Origin: Leucobacter chromiireducens subsp. solipictus
Lineage (GTDB): Bacteria > Actinomycetota > Actinomycetes > Actinomycetales > Microbacteriaceae
Length of the DNA stretch: 64,000 nucleotides
Direction of reading: 5' to 3'
Assembly: GCF_016758195.1 (NCBI RefSeq)
Contig: NZ_QYAC01000003.1
Location: 186,001 to 250,000, forward strand
The position numbers and the translations under genes are program-made. The number at the start of each line of letters is the position of its first letter. Position 1 is the stretch's first letter. The notes below the pieces were generated by a model. That model made no database searches. It was not told the origin of the DNA and saw nothing but the letters and a program-made list of their open reading frames with translations. This document shows positions 25,170 to 33,723 of this stretch, in pieces.

Positions 25170-26786
25170 TCACACCCGGGCCTCCTCCCACTCCCGGATC
25201 TGCCGCATCGCGCCGTGCGCGTCGAGCTCGAGGATGGTGTCGACCCCGAGACGCCGGAGGAACGGAACGTCGTGGCTCACCACGAGCAGCGCGCCGCGAT
25301 ACGCGTCGAGCGCCTCGGCGAGTTGCTCGACGCTCGCCAGGTCCAGGTTGTTGGTGGGTTCGTCGAGCACGAGGAGCTGGGCCGGGGGATCGGCGAGAAG
25401 CAGCCGAGCGAGCGAGACGCGGAAGCGTTCGCCGCCGGAAAGGGTCCAGACCGGGCGGTCGGCGGCGTCCCCGCGGAGGAGGAGCCTGGCCAGCTGATTG
25501 CGAACGGTGCCGTCCGTGCTCCCGGGCGCGACGGCGCGCACGTTCGCGATCGCGCTCGCGTCCTCGTCGAGGCCGTCCAGCCGCTGCGGCAGAAACCCGA
25601 CACGATCCGTGAGGAGCCTGCCGTGGGGGCGGCCGGGTCCCGGTGCCGCGCCCGCGAGGAGCTGCGCGAGGAGCGTGGACTTGCCCGAGCCGTTCGGCCC
25701 GATCAGCGCGACCCGCTCCGGCCCCTGCACCACGATGGTGCGGTCACCCGCGGTGAGCTCCGCGATGCGACGGCCCCGGGCCACCACGGGATCCGGCAGC
25801 ACCAGATTGATGTGTTTCGTGACCCGGACGCGCGCATCGGCCGCGTCGACGGCCGCCTGCGCCGCCTCGACTTTGTCGTCGAGCGTGCCGCGGAGCGCGC
25901 CCGCCGAAGCCTGCGCCTTGCTTGCCCGGTTCCCCGCGAGAATCTTCGGGATGCCGCCGTCCCGCTGGGTTTTTGCGGCGGTCCGTTCGCGTCGCGCGAG
26001 TTTCGTCTCGGCCTCGACCCGCTGCCGCTTCTCGACCTTCAGGGCCTGCTGGGCAGCTTTGGCGGCCTGAGCCGCGGCCGCGGCCTCCTGCTCCCGGTGC
26101 GCCTCCCACGCGCTGAACGGTCCGCCAAACGAGGTCAGCGATCCGGCGAAGATCTCGGCGGTGTGGTCCATGCGCTCCAGGAGTTCGCGGTCGTGGCTGA
26201 CCACGACGAGGGTGCCGGGCCACTCGTCCACGAGGCCCGCGAGGCGAGCCCGCGTGGGCCGGTCGAGGTTGTTCGTGGGCTCGTCGAGCAGGGTGATGGC
26301 GGTGCGCCGCAGGTGCAGGCCCGTGATCGCCACGAGCATCGCCTCGCCCCCCGAGAGCTCGGAGACGCGGCGGTCCAGCGAGGTGCCGGTGAAGCCGATC
26401 TGTGCGAGCGCCTCGGCCGCCCGGGACTCGATGTCCCAGTCGTCGCCGATGGTGTCGAAATGCTGCTGGGCGACGTCCCCGGATTCGATGGCGCGCAGCG
26501 CGGCGAGTGTGCGGTCGATGCCGAGCAGTTCCGCGACGGTGGCCTCGGCCCGCAGCGTGAGATCCTGCGGGAGTGTGCCGGCGTCGCCGGACACGTCGAT
26601 GCGCCCGGAGGTGGGGGTGAGCTCGCCCGAGATCAGGCGCAGCAGCGTGGATTTGCCCGCGCCGTTGTCCCCGACGAGGCCGGTGCGGCCCGTGGCGAAG
26701 GTCCCCGAGATGCGGTCGAGGGCGAGCGTGCCGTCGGGCCACTCGTAACTGAGCTCGTGCAGTGTGATGGCGGAGTGTGAAGACAT
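25170..26786 (-). CDS. ABC-F-type ATPase
   Basis: The 538-residue protein has two ATPase domains and no membrane segment. Domain 1 has GDNGAGKST, LSGGEAMLV and LLDEPTNNLD. Domain 2 has GPNGSGKST, LSGGERFRVSLARLLL and VLDEPTNNLD. A long charged, Ala-rich linker (about residues 220-330) joins them, as in ribosome-acting ABC-F proteins that displace antibiotics or tune translation. The ATG at 26786 is behind a weak AGG. The 5' region of about 340 nt holds a short leader frame and stable hairpins, as is known for drug-inducible ABC-F resistance genes, which suggests ribosome-dependent attenuation. Confidence 0.9.
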   Translation of the reverse strand: MSSHSAITLHELSYEWPDGTLALDRISGTFATGRTGLVGDNGAGKSTLLRLISGELTPTSGRIDVSGDAGTLPQDLTLRAEATVAELLGIDRTLAALRAIESGDVAQQHFDTIGDDWDIESRAAEALAQIGFTGTSLDRRVSELSGGEAMLVAITGLHLRRTAITLLDEPTNNLDRPTRARLAGLVDEWPGTLVVVSHDRELLERMDHTAEIFAGSLTSFGGPFSAWEAHREQEAAAAAQAAKAAQQALKVEKRQRVEAETKLARRERTAAKTQRDGGIPKILAGNRASKAQASAGALRGTLDDKVEAAQAAVDAADARVRVTKHINLVLPDPVVARGRRIAELTAGDRTIVVQGPERVALIGPNGSGKSTLLAQLLAGAAPGPGRPHGRLLTDRVGFLPQRLDGLDEDASAIANVRAVAPGSTDGTVRNQLARLLLRGDAADRPVWTLSGGERFRVSLARLLLADPPAQLLVLDEPTNNLDLASVEQLAEALDAYRGALLVVSHDVPFLRRLGVDTILELDAHGAMRQIREWEEARV

Positions 26787-26855
26787 GAAGCCTGCTTTCT
26801 TGGTGCGTCGAGCGCGCGTTCGCCGCGTGGGCCGGTGCGACGGGGCCCGCGGCCC

Positions 26856-26880
26856 GCGGCGCACGCCGTGCGTGCGCCGC
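26856..26880 (-). promoter_or_regulatory. Leader hairpin upstream of the ABC-F gene
   Basis: Arms 26856-26866 and 26870-26880 are perfectly complementary over 11 bp with a 3-nt loop. A second hairpin built on the same GCGCACGC/GCGTGCG sequence follows at about 26895-26912. Because the same arm sequence recurs, arms of the two hairpins can also pair with each other, which allows alternative folds. This fits an attenuator. Confidence 0.5.
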
Positions 26881-27099
26881 CCCGGAGCCCGCGGCGCACG
26901 CTGCGCGTGCGTCCGGGCCCGCCGGCGAGGTGCGCGGAACCGCCCGAGTGCGGGCGCGCTCGATGTCGCGAAGGGTGATGGTGGGAGGCGGTGGCGGCTC
27001 GCCCGCGATCAACGCCCGATGGGGCGGATTCGTGCGGAAGGAGGAGCTCAGACGCGCGCGTCAGCGATGCTGTGCGCGTGTGCCACCGGCGTGCGGCGG

Positions 27100-27129
27100 C
27101 TAGCTGCCATCCACCTCAATCAGATCCAT
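27100..27129 (-). CDS. Nine-residue leader peptide of the ABC-F gene (MDLIEVDGS)
   Basis: An ATG at 27129 opens a nine-codon frame ending in TAG at 27100-27102. A TAGACT -10 hexamer (27137-27142, minus strand) ends seven bases before the ATG, so the peptide probably starts a leaderless mRNA. It is about 310 nt upstream of the ABC-F start, with hairpins between. Ribosome stalling here could change the fold of the leader RNA. Confidence 0.45.
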   Translation of the reverse strand: MDLIEVDGS

Positions 27130-27425
27130 GGCGCTCAGTCTACCAGGCGCGCTCCCGCGCATGGTTCCCGCCCAGGCTGGCCCGGCCCCCCGGGCCCCCG
27201 GGCCCCCGGGCCCCCCGGCCCCCGGGCCCCCGGGCCCCCGGGCCCCGGGGGGCCGGGCCAGCTTGGGGCCCCGGGACGCGCGCCGACAACGCAGCTGAGC
27301 ACCTGTCGTGCGGCGACAAGGTGCGTTTCCGGGTTCTCGACGGGTGTTCGGCGGGGGAAGGGGGGGGCAAGGGGAGAAGGGGGGAAGGGGAAAGGGGAAG
27401 GGGAGGCAGCGGAAGAGAGGGGGGG
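27130..27425. repeat. Gene-free low-complexity stretch: C/G octamer repeats and a G-rich purine run
   Basis: I see no gene here. At 27181-27256 the octamer GGGCCCCC recurs many times with small variations. At about 27350-27425 the plus strand is almost pure purine, with at least eight runs of four or more G. A bulged hairpin near 27300-27323 may end the CGNR gene's transcript. The plus strand could form G-quadruplexes; the octamers can fold back on themselves. Confidence 0.6.
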
Positions 27426-28022
27426 CTAGCCTGCGGTGCTGAGGCGGTGTGCGGCGACGCGGGTGCGGGTGGCGCAGCTCGGGGAGCAGAAGCGCTGCGG
27501 GGCGCGGCGACCCTCATCGAGGAACACCTGGTCGCAGCGGGCTGCGGCACAGCGGCCCCACGCGGGGCGGCCCCGTTCCGCAAACCAGTCAGCGAGTGCC
27601 GCCGCGGCGAGCGTCCCGTACACGGTGGCCGCCGGGGCGTCGTTCGGCAGCGACGGGCGGGTCGCCCATCGACCGTCCGGAAGCTGCACCAGCTCGGGCG
27701 GGCATCCCGCGGCAGCGAGGGCGGCGTTCAGGGTGCGGGCCGCGGCGTGGGGCGCCGTCTCGGAGAACAGCGCCCGGATCTCGGCGACCGCATCGTGGAG
27801 CGCCGGGCCGTGCGTCACGGCCGCGCCGAGGCCGGGGTCACCGTGCTCCGCGCACAGCGTCGCCCACCGCTCGGCCGTCCGCGCGGCATCGTGATCCTGC
27901 CAGGGTTCGTTCGTGACCGCGACGATGAAACGGAGCCCCAGGGGCCGCGCGTGCTCGGCGGCGCCGGACGCCCTCCCGGCGGGGGCGGGTCGAGTGGCGG
28001 GGCTTGCGTTGTGCGTGGTCAT
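27426..28022 (-). CDS. CGNR zinc-finger (ABATE-domain) regulator
   Basis: The 198-residue protein has an N-terminal ABATE-like domain (LRFIVAVTNEP, then a helical stretch) and a C-terminal CGNR-type zinc finger with RCAAARCDQVFLDEGR and RFCSPSCATRTRVAAHR, where four cysteines can bind zinc. Such proteins are putative stress-response transcription regulators in actinobacteria. The ATG at 28022 has no ribosome site, but TACACT (28029-28034, minus strand) ends six bases before it, pointing to a leaderless mRNA. It is divergent from an FAD monooxygenase gene. GTAAC repeats between them are probable binding sites. Confidence 0.87.
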   Translation of the reverse strand: MTTHNASPATRPAPAGRASGAAEHARPLGLRFIVAVTNEPWQDHDAARTAERWATLCAEHGDPGLGAAVTHGPALHDAVAEIRALFSETAPHAAARTLNAALAAAGCPPELVQLPDGRWATRPSLPNDAPAATVYGTLAAAALADWFAERGRPAWGRCAAARCDQVFLDEGRRAPQRFCSPSCATRTRVAAHRLSTAG

Positions 28023-28031
28023 GCACCTAGT

Positions 28032-28060
28032 GTAACGCTGTTACGAGTTTTAGGCGTTAC
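28032..28060. promoter_or_regulatory. GTAACGC/GCGTTAC repeats, candidate CGNR operator
   Basis: GTAACGCTGTTAC (28032-28044) is an inner palindrome, and GTAACGC pairs with GCGTTAC at 28054-28060. The repeats overlap the -10 of the CGNR gene and lie upstream of the monooxygenase gene. Confidence 0.55.
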
Positions 28061-28091
28061 TCTGTGGAGGCGCTACAGATGAGGGGTGGGA

Positions 28092-29669
28092 ATGACTGAA
28101 TCGATGAGCGGACGCGATGCCGCGCCCGCGGGAGGCACCGCGGGACTCGACGTGGTCATCGTCGGGGCCGGGCCCATCGGGCTGACCCTCGCGCTGCTGC
28201 TGCGGGCGCACGGGCGCAGCGTCGTTGTCCTGGAGCGGCACCCGGGCCTCTCCACGCATCCCAAAGCGCGAGGCATCTCCGCGCGCTCCATGGAAACCTT
28301 CCGCGGCCTGGGGCTGGAACCTCAGGTTCGCGCGGCCGGACTTCCGCCGGAGCACGTCCGTTTCTCGCGCGGGGACTCACTCGCGGACCCGGCGAGCACG
28401 GTGAGCGCGGTGCCCGACACCCAGCACTCCGCGCACACGCCGAGCCCGGGCGTGCTCTGCGCACAAGACGCCCTGGAACGCGTGCTGTTCGACGCCGCCC
28501 GCGCGGCCGGCATCGAGATCCGCTTCGACGCCCGAGTCACGGGCGTGACGCAGGAGCAGGACGGGGTGGCGGTGGCGGTGGCACACGCCTCGGGGTCAGC
28601 CACCGAGCTCTCCGGCACCTCGGTGCGCGCCCGCTACGTGGTGGGCTGTGACGGTGCGGGGAGCACCGTCCGCCGTGCCGCGGGGATCCCCCTCCAGGGC
28701 GAGCGCGACCTGGCGCGGTTCCTGTCGATCCGCTTCCGGGCGGAGCTCGGGGAGACTGTCCGCGGGCGAGAAGCCGCCTCGTATTTCTTGACGGGTGGAC
28801 GGGGCGGCTTCCTCGCGATCGACAACGACACCCGGTGGGTGTACCAGTACCCGTTGCCCGAGGGCGACGACGGCACCGCGCTCCGGACAGACCCGGCAGC
28901 GCTGACCGCGCTGGTGCGCGCGGCCGCGGGGCTCCCGGAGCTCGCGGTCCAGGTGCAGGACACGATGGTGTGGCGCATGGACGCGCGGATCGCGGACCGC
29001 TACCGCGCCGGCCGGATCCTGCTCGCCGGGGATGCCGCCCACCAGACCCCGCCGACCGGTGGCCACGGCATGAACGTGGGAATCGGCGACGCCGAGACCC
29101 TCGCCTGGCAACTCGCGGCCGTGCTGCGCGGCGAGGCGGACGACGCGTTGCTGGACCAGTACACGGCGGAGCGCCGGCCCGTCGGCGCGGAGGTCATCGC
29201 GATCTCCTCGGGCAACTACGGGGCGCGGTACGGCATCGACGATGAGCTGCTGTTGGGGACGCACCTCGGAGCGACCCCGCCCCTGCGCGGCGATCCGTAT
29301 GCGCCGTCCGGGGCGGTCGGCCGGCGACTCCCGCACGTCGCCCTCGCCGACGATCCGGCCGCCGAGTCGACGCTTGACCTGGTGCAACGCCGCTGGCTCG
29401 TGCTGATCGAACGTCCCGACCCCGCCTGGGACGCAGCCGCGGTGGCCCTCGGTCCCGCGGCCGTGCCCGTCGTTGCGGTCACGAGCGGCGCGCGGCGGGA
29501 AGCGGTGCCGGGATCCTTCGCCTCCCGCGCCAGCCTTGCCCCCGGCGAGGGGCTGCTGGTCCGCCCGGACGGCCACATCGCGGCGCGCCTCGCGGGCCCC
29601 GCGGATCTCGCGCAGGCGCGTGCCCAGGGGCCCGCTCCGCTCAGGACGCGTGCGCGGGCATGTCCTTGA
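28092..29669 (+). CDS. FAD-dependent aromatic monooxygenase (PheA/TfdB-like)
   Basis: This 525-residue flavoprotein has VVIVGAGPIGLTLALLL for FAD binding, the DG motif in GCDGAGSTVRRAAG, and the GD motif LAGDAAHQTPPTGGHGMNVG. These are features of class A hydroxylases that act on phenols and aromatic acids with NAD(P)H and O2. The C-terminal ~130 residues are the thioredoxin-like tail of the phenol hydroxylase branch. ATG 28092 follows GAGGGG. Its last 27 bases overlap the end of the convergent thioesterase gene. Being beside the paa genes, it might act on a hydroxyaromatic, but a separate regulator stands at its other side. Confidence 0.87.
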   Translation: MTESMSGRDAAPAGGTAGLDVVIVGAGPIGLTLALLLRAHGRSVVVLERHPGLSTHPKARGISARSMETFRGLGLEPQVRAAGLPPEHVRFSRGDSLADPASTVSAVPDTQHSAHTPSPGVLCAQDALERVLFDAARAAGIEIRFDARVTGVTQEQDGVAVAVAHASGSATELSGTSVRARYVVGCDGAGSTVRRAAGIPLQGERDLARFLSIRFRAELGETVRGREAASYFLTGGRGGFLAIDNDTRWVYQYPLPEGDDGTALRTDPAALTALVRAAAGLPELAVQVQDTMVWRMDARIADRYRAGRILLAGDAAHQTPPTGGHGMNVGIGDAETLAWQLAAVLRGEADDALLDQYTAERRPVGAEVIAISSGNYGARYGIDDELLLGTHLGATPPLRGDPYAPSGAVGRRLPHVALADDPAAESTLDLVQRRWLVLIERPDPAWDAAAVALGPAAVPVVAVTSGARREAVPGSFASRASLAPGEGLLVRPDGHIAARLAGPADLAQARAQGPAPLRTRARACP

Positions 29670-30126
29670 TGAGGTTCGTGATGCGCATCGTGCAGCAGCG
29701 CTTGCCGTCCTCATCGGTCACGACGATCTCGTGCACGGTGAGGGTGCGGCCCAGGTGCACGGGCGTGCACACGCCGGTGACGTATCCCCGGGTCGCTGAG
29801 CGCGTGTGCGTCGCGTTGATGTCGACGCCGACCGCGAGCCGACCGGGCCCCGCGTGCAGGTTCGCCGCCATCGAGCCGAGCGATTCACCGAGCACCACGT
29901 AGGCACCGCCGTGCATGAACCCGACCGTCTGCCGGTTGCCCACGACGGGCATCCGGCCCACGGTGCGCTCCACGGAGTACTCCGTGAACTCGATGCCCAT
30001 CAGCTCGACGAGCTCGCCCGCGCCGTTCGAGGCGACCCAGTTGTCCGCGTCGGGGTGCGCGGTGGCGGGGAGCTGCGGGTCCGCCGCCTGCGTGTGCACT
30101 TGCGCGTCCGCGGCCGCGCCACTCAC
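29641..30126 (-). CDS. Hotdog-fold acyl-CoA thioesterase, PaaI/MenI-like
   Basis: The 161-residue protein contains the hotdog helix FMHGGAYVVLGESLGSMAAN, which resembles the DHNA-CoA thioesterase subgroup more than the classic PaaI FTLADTAFA pattern. It would hydrolyse an aromatic acyl-CoA, perhaps rescuing CoA when ring cleavage stalls. The GTG at 30126 overlaps the hydratase stop as GTGA, so it is the last gene of the paaABCDE operon. A second hotdog gene (34857) in the divergent operon fits PaaI better. Confidence 0.82.
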   Translation of the reverse strand: MSGAAADAQVHTQAADPQLPATAHPDADNWVASNGAGELVELMGIEFTEYSVERTVGRMPVVGNRQTVGFMHGGAYVVLGESLGSMAANLHAGPGRLAVGVDINATHTRSATRGYVTGVCTPVHLGRTLTVHEIVVTDEDGKRCCTMRITNLIKDMPAHAS

Positions 30127-30920
30127 GCGCCGGCTCCGGCCGCGCCGCCGGTAAACACGGGGGGCCGCTTCTCCTGGAACGCGGCGAAGCCCTCGCGGTA
30201 GTCGTCGGTGTCGCAGAGCGCGGCCTGCGCCCGGTTCTCCGCCGACATGGCGGTCCAGAGTCCGACCCGCTCGTCGCGCAGCTGACGCACGAGCGTCTTC
30301 GAGGCGAGGAACGCCTGCGTGGCACCCGTCGCCGCGGTGGCGGCGGCGGCGCGCGTGGCGTCCAGCGCCTCCTCGTCGGGGAATGCCTGCGAGAACAGGC
30401 CCGCGGCCACGGCCTCCGCGCCGCTCATGAGCCGGCCCGTGTAGATCAGGTCGAGGGTGCGGTGCGCGCCGAGCCGCTCGAAGAACAGGGCGTGACCGCC
30501 CGAGTCGAGGGTGGCCCCGAGCTTCGCGAACGGGCTGCCGATCTTGGCGGTGTCGGCCACGTAGACCACGTCGGTCGCGATGAGCAGGCCGAGCCCCACC
30601 CCGAGGCACGCGCCGTGAGAGAGCGCGAAGGTGGGTGCGGGGAACGCGCTCATCTGCTCGAGCAGCGGCTGCACAAGGCCGTCGAGGTACCCGAGCACGT
30701 CGTCCTCGCGGGGATCGACGCCGGAGATGTCGCGGCCCGCGCAGAACGCGCGACCCTCGCCGCGCAGCACGAGCGCGCGCACGCCGGCGTCGGCGGCCGC
30801 CGAGTAGGCGTCGGAAAGCTCCCGCAGCATGTCGGGCCCGAGCGAGTTGAGGCGGGAGGGCGCGTTCAGCGTGATCTCCGCGACCCCGTCGGCAATGGTG
30901 AGCAGAACGTCTGGTGCCAT
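30123..30920 (-). CDS. Enoyl-CoA hydratase/isomerase, PaaG-like
   Basis: This 265-residue crotonase-fold protein carries LVLRGEGRAFCAGRDIS as the first oxyanion-hole segment and HGACLGVGLGLLIATDVVY as the second. The typical hydratase Glu pair is incomplete. Asp in GATLDSGGHALFFERLG is the position expected for isomerases such as PaaG, which turns ring-1,2-epoxyphenylacetyl-CoA into the oxepin. It follows paaE by 17 bp in the paaABCDE operon, which supports that role. ATG at 30920 follows AGAGAG. The gene name is by position and motif. Confidence 0.82.
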   Translation of the reverse strand: MAPDVLLTIADGVAEITLNAPSRLNSLGPDMLRELSDAYSAAADAGVRALVLRGEGRAFCAGRDISGVDPREDDVLGYLDGLVQPLLEQMSAFPAPTFALSHGACLGVGLGLLIATDVVYVADTAKIGSPFAKLGATLDSGGHALFFERLGAHRTLDLIYTGRLMSGAEAVAAGLFSQAFPDEEALDATRAAAATAATGATQAFLASKTLVRQLRDERVGLWTAMSAENRAQAALCDTDDYREGFAAFQEKRPPVFTGGAAGAGA

Positions 30921-30937
30921 AACTGACTCTCTCTCGA

Positions 30938-32044
30938 TCACGCGTCGTAGTCGACGACGAGGCGCTCGGACTGGGGATGCGACTGGCAGGTGAGCACGTA
31001 GCCGCGCTCGATCTCGTCGGCCTCGAGGGCGTAGTTCTCGGTCATCGAGACCGAGCCCTCGATGACGCGAGCCCGGCAAGTGCCGCACACGCCGCCCGCG
31101 CAGGCGAACGGCACGTCGGGTCGCACGCGCAGGGCGGCGTTGAGCACCGTCTCGTTCGCGGCGACCGGGCTCTCGACCGAGGCGGAGGTCCCGTCCAGCG
31201 TGAAGTCGATGGTGATGGTCTTCTCGCCGCTGCGGACCTCGACGGGCCGCGCGCGGGGCGTCTCCCCGGGCTCGCCGGTGGTGAACAGCTCGAAGCGCAC
31301 CCGGGAGGACTCGACCTCGTTCTCGGCGAGCAGGTCGCGGCACAGCTGCACCAGCTCGAACGGCCCGCACAGCACCCACTCGTCGGTCATGGTGACGGGG
31401 ATCACGGACTTCAGGATGGTGCGGAGGCGCTCCTCGTCGAGGCGGCCCGACAGGATCGGGGCCGAGCGCTGCTCGCGGGAGAGGACGTGGTGCAGGGCGA
31501 AGCGCTGCGGGAAGCGATCCTTCAGGTCCGCGAGCTCCTCGACGAACATGACGTCCGTGGTGGAGCGGTTCGTGAAGAGCAGATCGAAGCGTGAGGTGTC
31601 GCTCTGTTCGAGGACGCGGTGCGCCATGGTGATGATCGGCGTGATGCCGGATCCCGCGGCGATCCCGACGACGTGGCGACCGGCAAGCTCGTCGAGGTTC
31701 GAGGTGAAGGCACCCTGCGGGGTCATGACCTGGAGGGTGTCGCCGACCTGCAGTTCGTCGTTCACCCAGCCCGAGAAGACGCCGCCGAAGTCGCGCTTCA
31801 CGGCGACCGAGATCCGGCCGTCGGCGGGCGGGCGGCAGATCGAGTAGGAGCGGCGCAGATCCTCGCCGTCGATGGTGGTGCGGAGCGCGAGGTGCTGCCC
31901 GGCAAGGTACCGGTAGTCGTCGGCGAGATGATCGGGCACCTCAAAGGTGACCTCCACGCTCGAGTCGGTGAGCGGACGGAGCTCGGCAACGCGCAGTTCG
32001 TGGAACGTCGCGCGCTTCTTTGCGCCGAGGTTAATGGCGGCCAT
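30938..32044 (-). CDS. paaE: Phenylacetyl-CoA epoxidase reductase subunit PaaE
   Basis: The 368-residue protein has a ferredoxin-reductase module with FAD site (RRSYSICRPP) and NAD site (GIAAGSGITPIITMAHRVL), followed by a plant-type 2Fe-2S domain with CAGGVCGTCRA and the last Cys in VLTCQSHP. It feeds electrons from NADPH to the PaaA diiron centre of phenylacetyl-CoA epoxidase. ATG at 32044 begins MAAINLG, 19 bp after paaD. Confidence 0.95.
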   Translation of the reverse strand: MAAINLGAKKRATFHELRVAELRPLTDSSVEVTFEVPDHLADDYRYLAGQHLALRTTIDGEDLRRSYSICRPPADGRISVAVKRDFGGVFSGWVNDELQVGDTLQVMTPQGAFTSNLDELAGRHVVGIAAGSGITPIITMAHRVLEQSDTSRFDLLFTNRSTTDVMFVEELADLKDRFPQRFALHHVLSREQRSAPILSGRLDEERLRTILKSVIPVTMTDEWVLCGPFELVQLCRDLLAENEVESSRVRFELFTTGEPGETPRARPVEVRSGEKTITIDFTLDGTSASVESPVAANETVLNAALRVRPDVPFACAGGVCGTCRARVIEGSVSMTENYALEADEIERGYVLTCQSHPQSERLVVDYDA

Positions 32045-32063
32045 GGGGGTCCTTTCGGCAGAC

Positions 32064-32573
32064 CTAGTGCGTCTTGAAGTAGTCGAAGGGTTCGAGGCAG
32101 GCGAGGCACTCGTAGTGCGACTTGCAGGCGGTCGACCCGAAGCGGGCGACCTCGCGGGTGCGGATCGAGTGGCAGCGCGGGCACTTGACCCCGAGCTGGA
32201 TCCGGACCGGCCCGGTGCCGAGCGCCGAACGCGGGTGGGGCGCGGCGATCCCGTACTCCTCAAGCTTGCGCTTGCCGGCCTCGCTCATCCAGTCGGTGGT
32301 CCATGCGGGGGAGAGCGTGGTGGTCACGTTGACCTCCGCGTAGCCCGCCTCGTGGAGGCGCGCGGTGACGTCGTCCCGCATCTGGTCGATCGCGGGGCAG
32401 CCGGAGTACGTCGGGGTGAGCACCACGTCCGCGCCGCGTTCCGTCACCGTGACGTCGCGCAGCACCCCGAGATCCTCGATCGTGAGGACCGGGACCTCGG
32501 GATCCGGCACCTGTGCGGCGATGTCCCAGACGCGCGCCGCGGCGGGTTCTGAGGGGCGCAGCTCGGTTACCAT
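32064..32573 (-). CDS. paaD: Phenylacetate pathway Fe-S assembly protein PaaD
   Basis: The 169-residue protein has the DUF59/MIP18 domain (VPDPEVPVLTIEDLGVLRDV, TPTYSGCPAIDQM) and a C-terminal zinc ribbon (VKCPRCHS then ACKSHYECLACLEPF). This is the PaaD layout; it helps mature the Fe-S centre of PaaE or the diiron enzyme. Its ATG at 32573 lies inside the end of paaC (7-nt overlap), so translation is coupled. Confidence 0.93.
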   Translation of the reverse strand: MVTELRPSEPAAARVWDIAAQVPDPEVPVLTIEDLGVLRDVTVTERGADVVLTPTYSGCPAIDQMRDDVTARLHEAGYAEVNVTTTLSPAWTTDWMSEAGKRKLEEYGIAAPHPRSALGTGPVRIQLGVKCPRCHSIRTREVARFGSTACKSHYECLACLEPFDYFKTH

Positions 32574-33391
32574 GACGCACCCGGGTGTCGGCGGGCGAGC
32601 CACTGGAGCTCGGCGAGGATGTAGCCCATGCGGGTGCTGTGCACCCCGGAGCGGCCGCGGGCCCTGGCGGGCTGCACTTGCGGGATCTCGAGTTCGGCCT
32701 CGCCGAAGACCGTCGCGACGGCGCGGTCAAATCCGGCGCGCAGCTCCGAGGGGCGCGGCGCGATCCCCGCGAGCCTGTCGTTCAGCGGCTCGTCGGTGAA
32801 CAGCTCTTCGACAAACGGCCAGGCGCGCGTGAACCCCGCGATGATCCGCTCGCGCGATTCCTCTGTGCCGCCCGCGAGGTGCAGCACCCACTGGGCCGCG
32901 TGGTCCAGGTGGTAGGTGACTTCGCGCTCGGCCTTGCCCGCGATCGCCTGCAGCGTCGCGTCATCGCTCGTGAGCAGGGCGCGGTAGAGCTGGATCTGGT
33001 ACGCGGAGAACAGGAACAGGCGCGCGATGGTGTCGCCGAAGCCGCCGTTCGGCTGCTCCACGAGCCAGCTGCTGCGGAACTCGGGCTCGTCGCGCCAGTA
33101 GGCGAGATCGTCCTCGGAGCGGCCGGTGGCGGTGCCGGCGTAGTGGAGCAGCGCGCGGGCGTGGCCGAGCAGGTCGAGCGTGATGTTCGACAGCGCGAGG
33201 TCTTCCTCGAGCTCGGGGGCGCGGGAGATCCACCAGGCGAGCTGCTGGGACAGGATCAGCGAGTCGTCGCCGAGCCACATCGCGTATTCTGCGACGTCGG
33301 GCGTGGCCGTCTCGCCGGTGCCCGGGAGCTCGTCGGCGAGGCGAAGCTCGTCGACGGTGACGTCACCGTGGGTGTCGAGGTCGTGGCTCAC
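32567..33391 (-). CDS. paaC: Phenylacetyl-CoA epoxidase structural subunit PaaC
   Basis: This 274-residue ferritin-like protein has SQQLAWWISRAPELEEDLAL and DLLGHARALLHYAG near the start, and REVTYHLDHAAQWVLHLAGG in the middle, as in PaaC. PaaC lacks a functional diiron set and supports PaaA in the multimer that epoxidises phenylacetyl-CoA. The ATG overlaps the paaB stop as ATGA. Confidence 0.94.
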   Translation of the reverse strand: MSHDLDTHGDVTVDELRLADELPGTGETATPDVAEYAMWLGDDSLILSQQLAWWISRAPELEEDLALSNITLDLLGHARALLHYAGTATGRSEDDLAYWRDEPEFRSSWLVEQPNGGFGDTIARLFLFSAYQIQLYRALLTSDDATLQAIAGKAEREVTYHLDHAAQWVLHLAGGTEESRERIIAGFTRAWPFVEELFTDEPLNDRLAGIAPRPSELRAGFDRAVATVFGEAELEIPQVQPARARGRSGVHSTRMGYILAELQWLARRHPGASW

Positions 33392-33693
33392 AGGTGCTTC
33401 ACCCCCTCAGCGAGGGAGTAGTAGACGGCGTGGCGGTAGTTCTTGCCCGCCGGCGACTCGAAGTACGCGCCCTTGGAGTCGGGGTCGCTCGTGGTGATGG
33501 CCGCGGCGGGCACCACCCAGATCGACACGCCCTCGTTGCGGCGCGTGTACAGATCGCGCGCGTTCCGCAGCGCCATCGCCTCGTCCGGGGCGTGCAACGA
33601 TCCGGCGTGGACGTGGCTCAGGCCGCGGTTCGCGCGGATGAATACCTCCCACAGGGGCCATGCCTCAGTGCCGAGTTCTCCGGGTGTGGACAT
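33388..33693 (-). CDS. paaB: Phenylacetyl-CoA epoxidase subunit PaaB
   Basis: The 101-residue protein has the PaaB signatures WPLWEVFIRANRGLSHVHAG, APDEAMALRNARDLYTRR and SIWVVPAAAI. PaaB bridges the PaaAC units and is needed for activity. It follows paaA by 30 bp and overlaps paaC. Length is normal. Confidence 0.95.
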   Translation of the reverse strand: MSTPGELGTEAWPLWEVFIRANRGLSHVHAGSLHAPDEAMALRNARDLYTRRNEGVSIWVVPAAAITTSDPDSKGAYFESPAGKNYRHAVYYSLAEGVKHL

Positions 33694-33723
33694 CTTCGTC
33701 TCCTTGTTCCTGCTGGTCTATCG

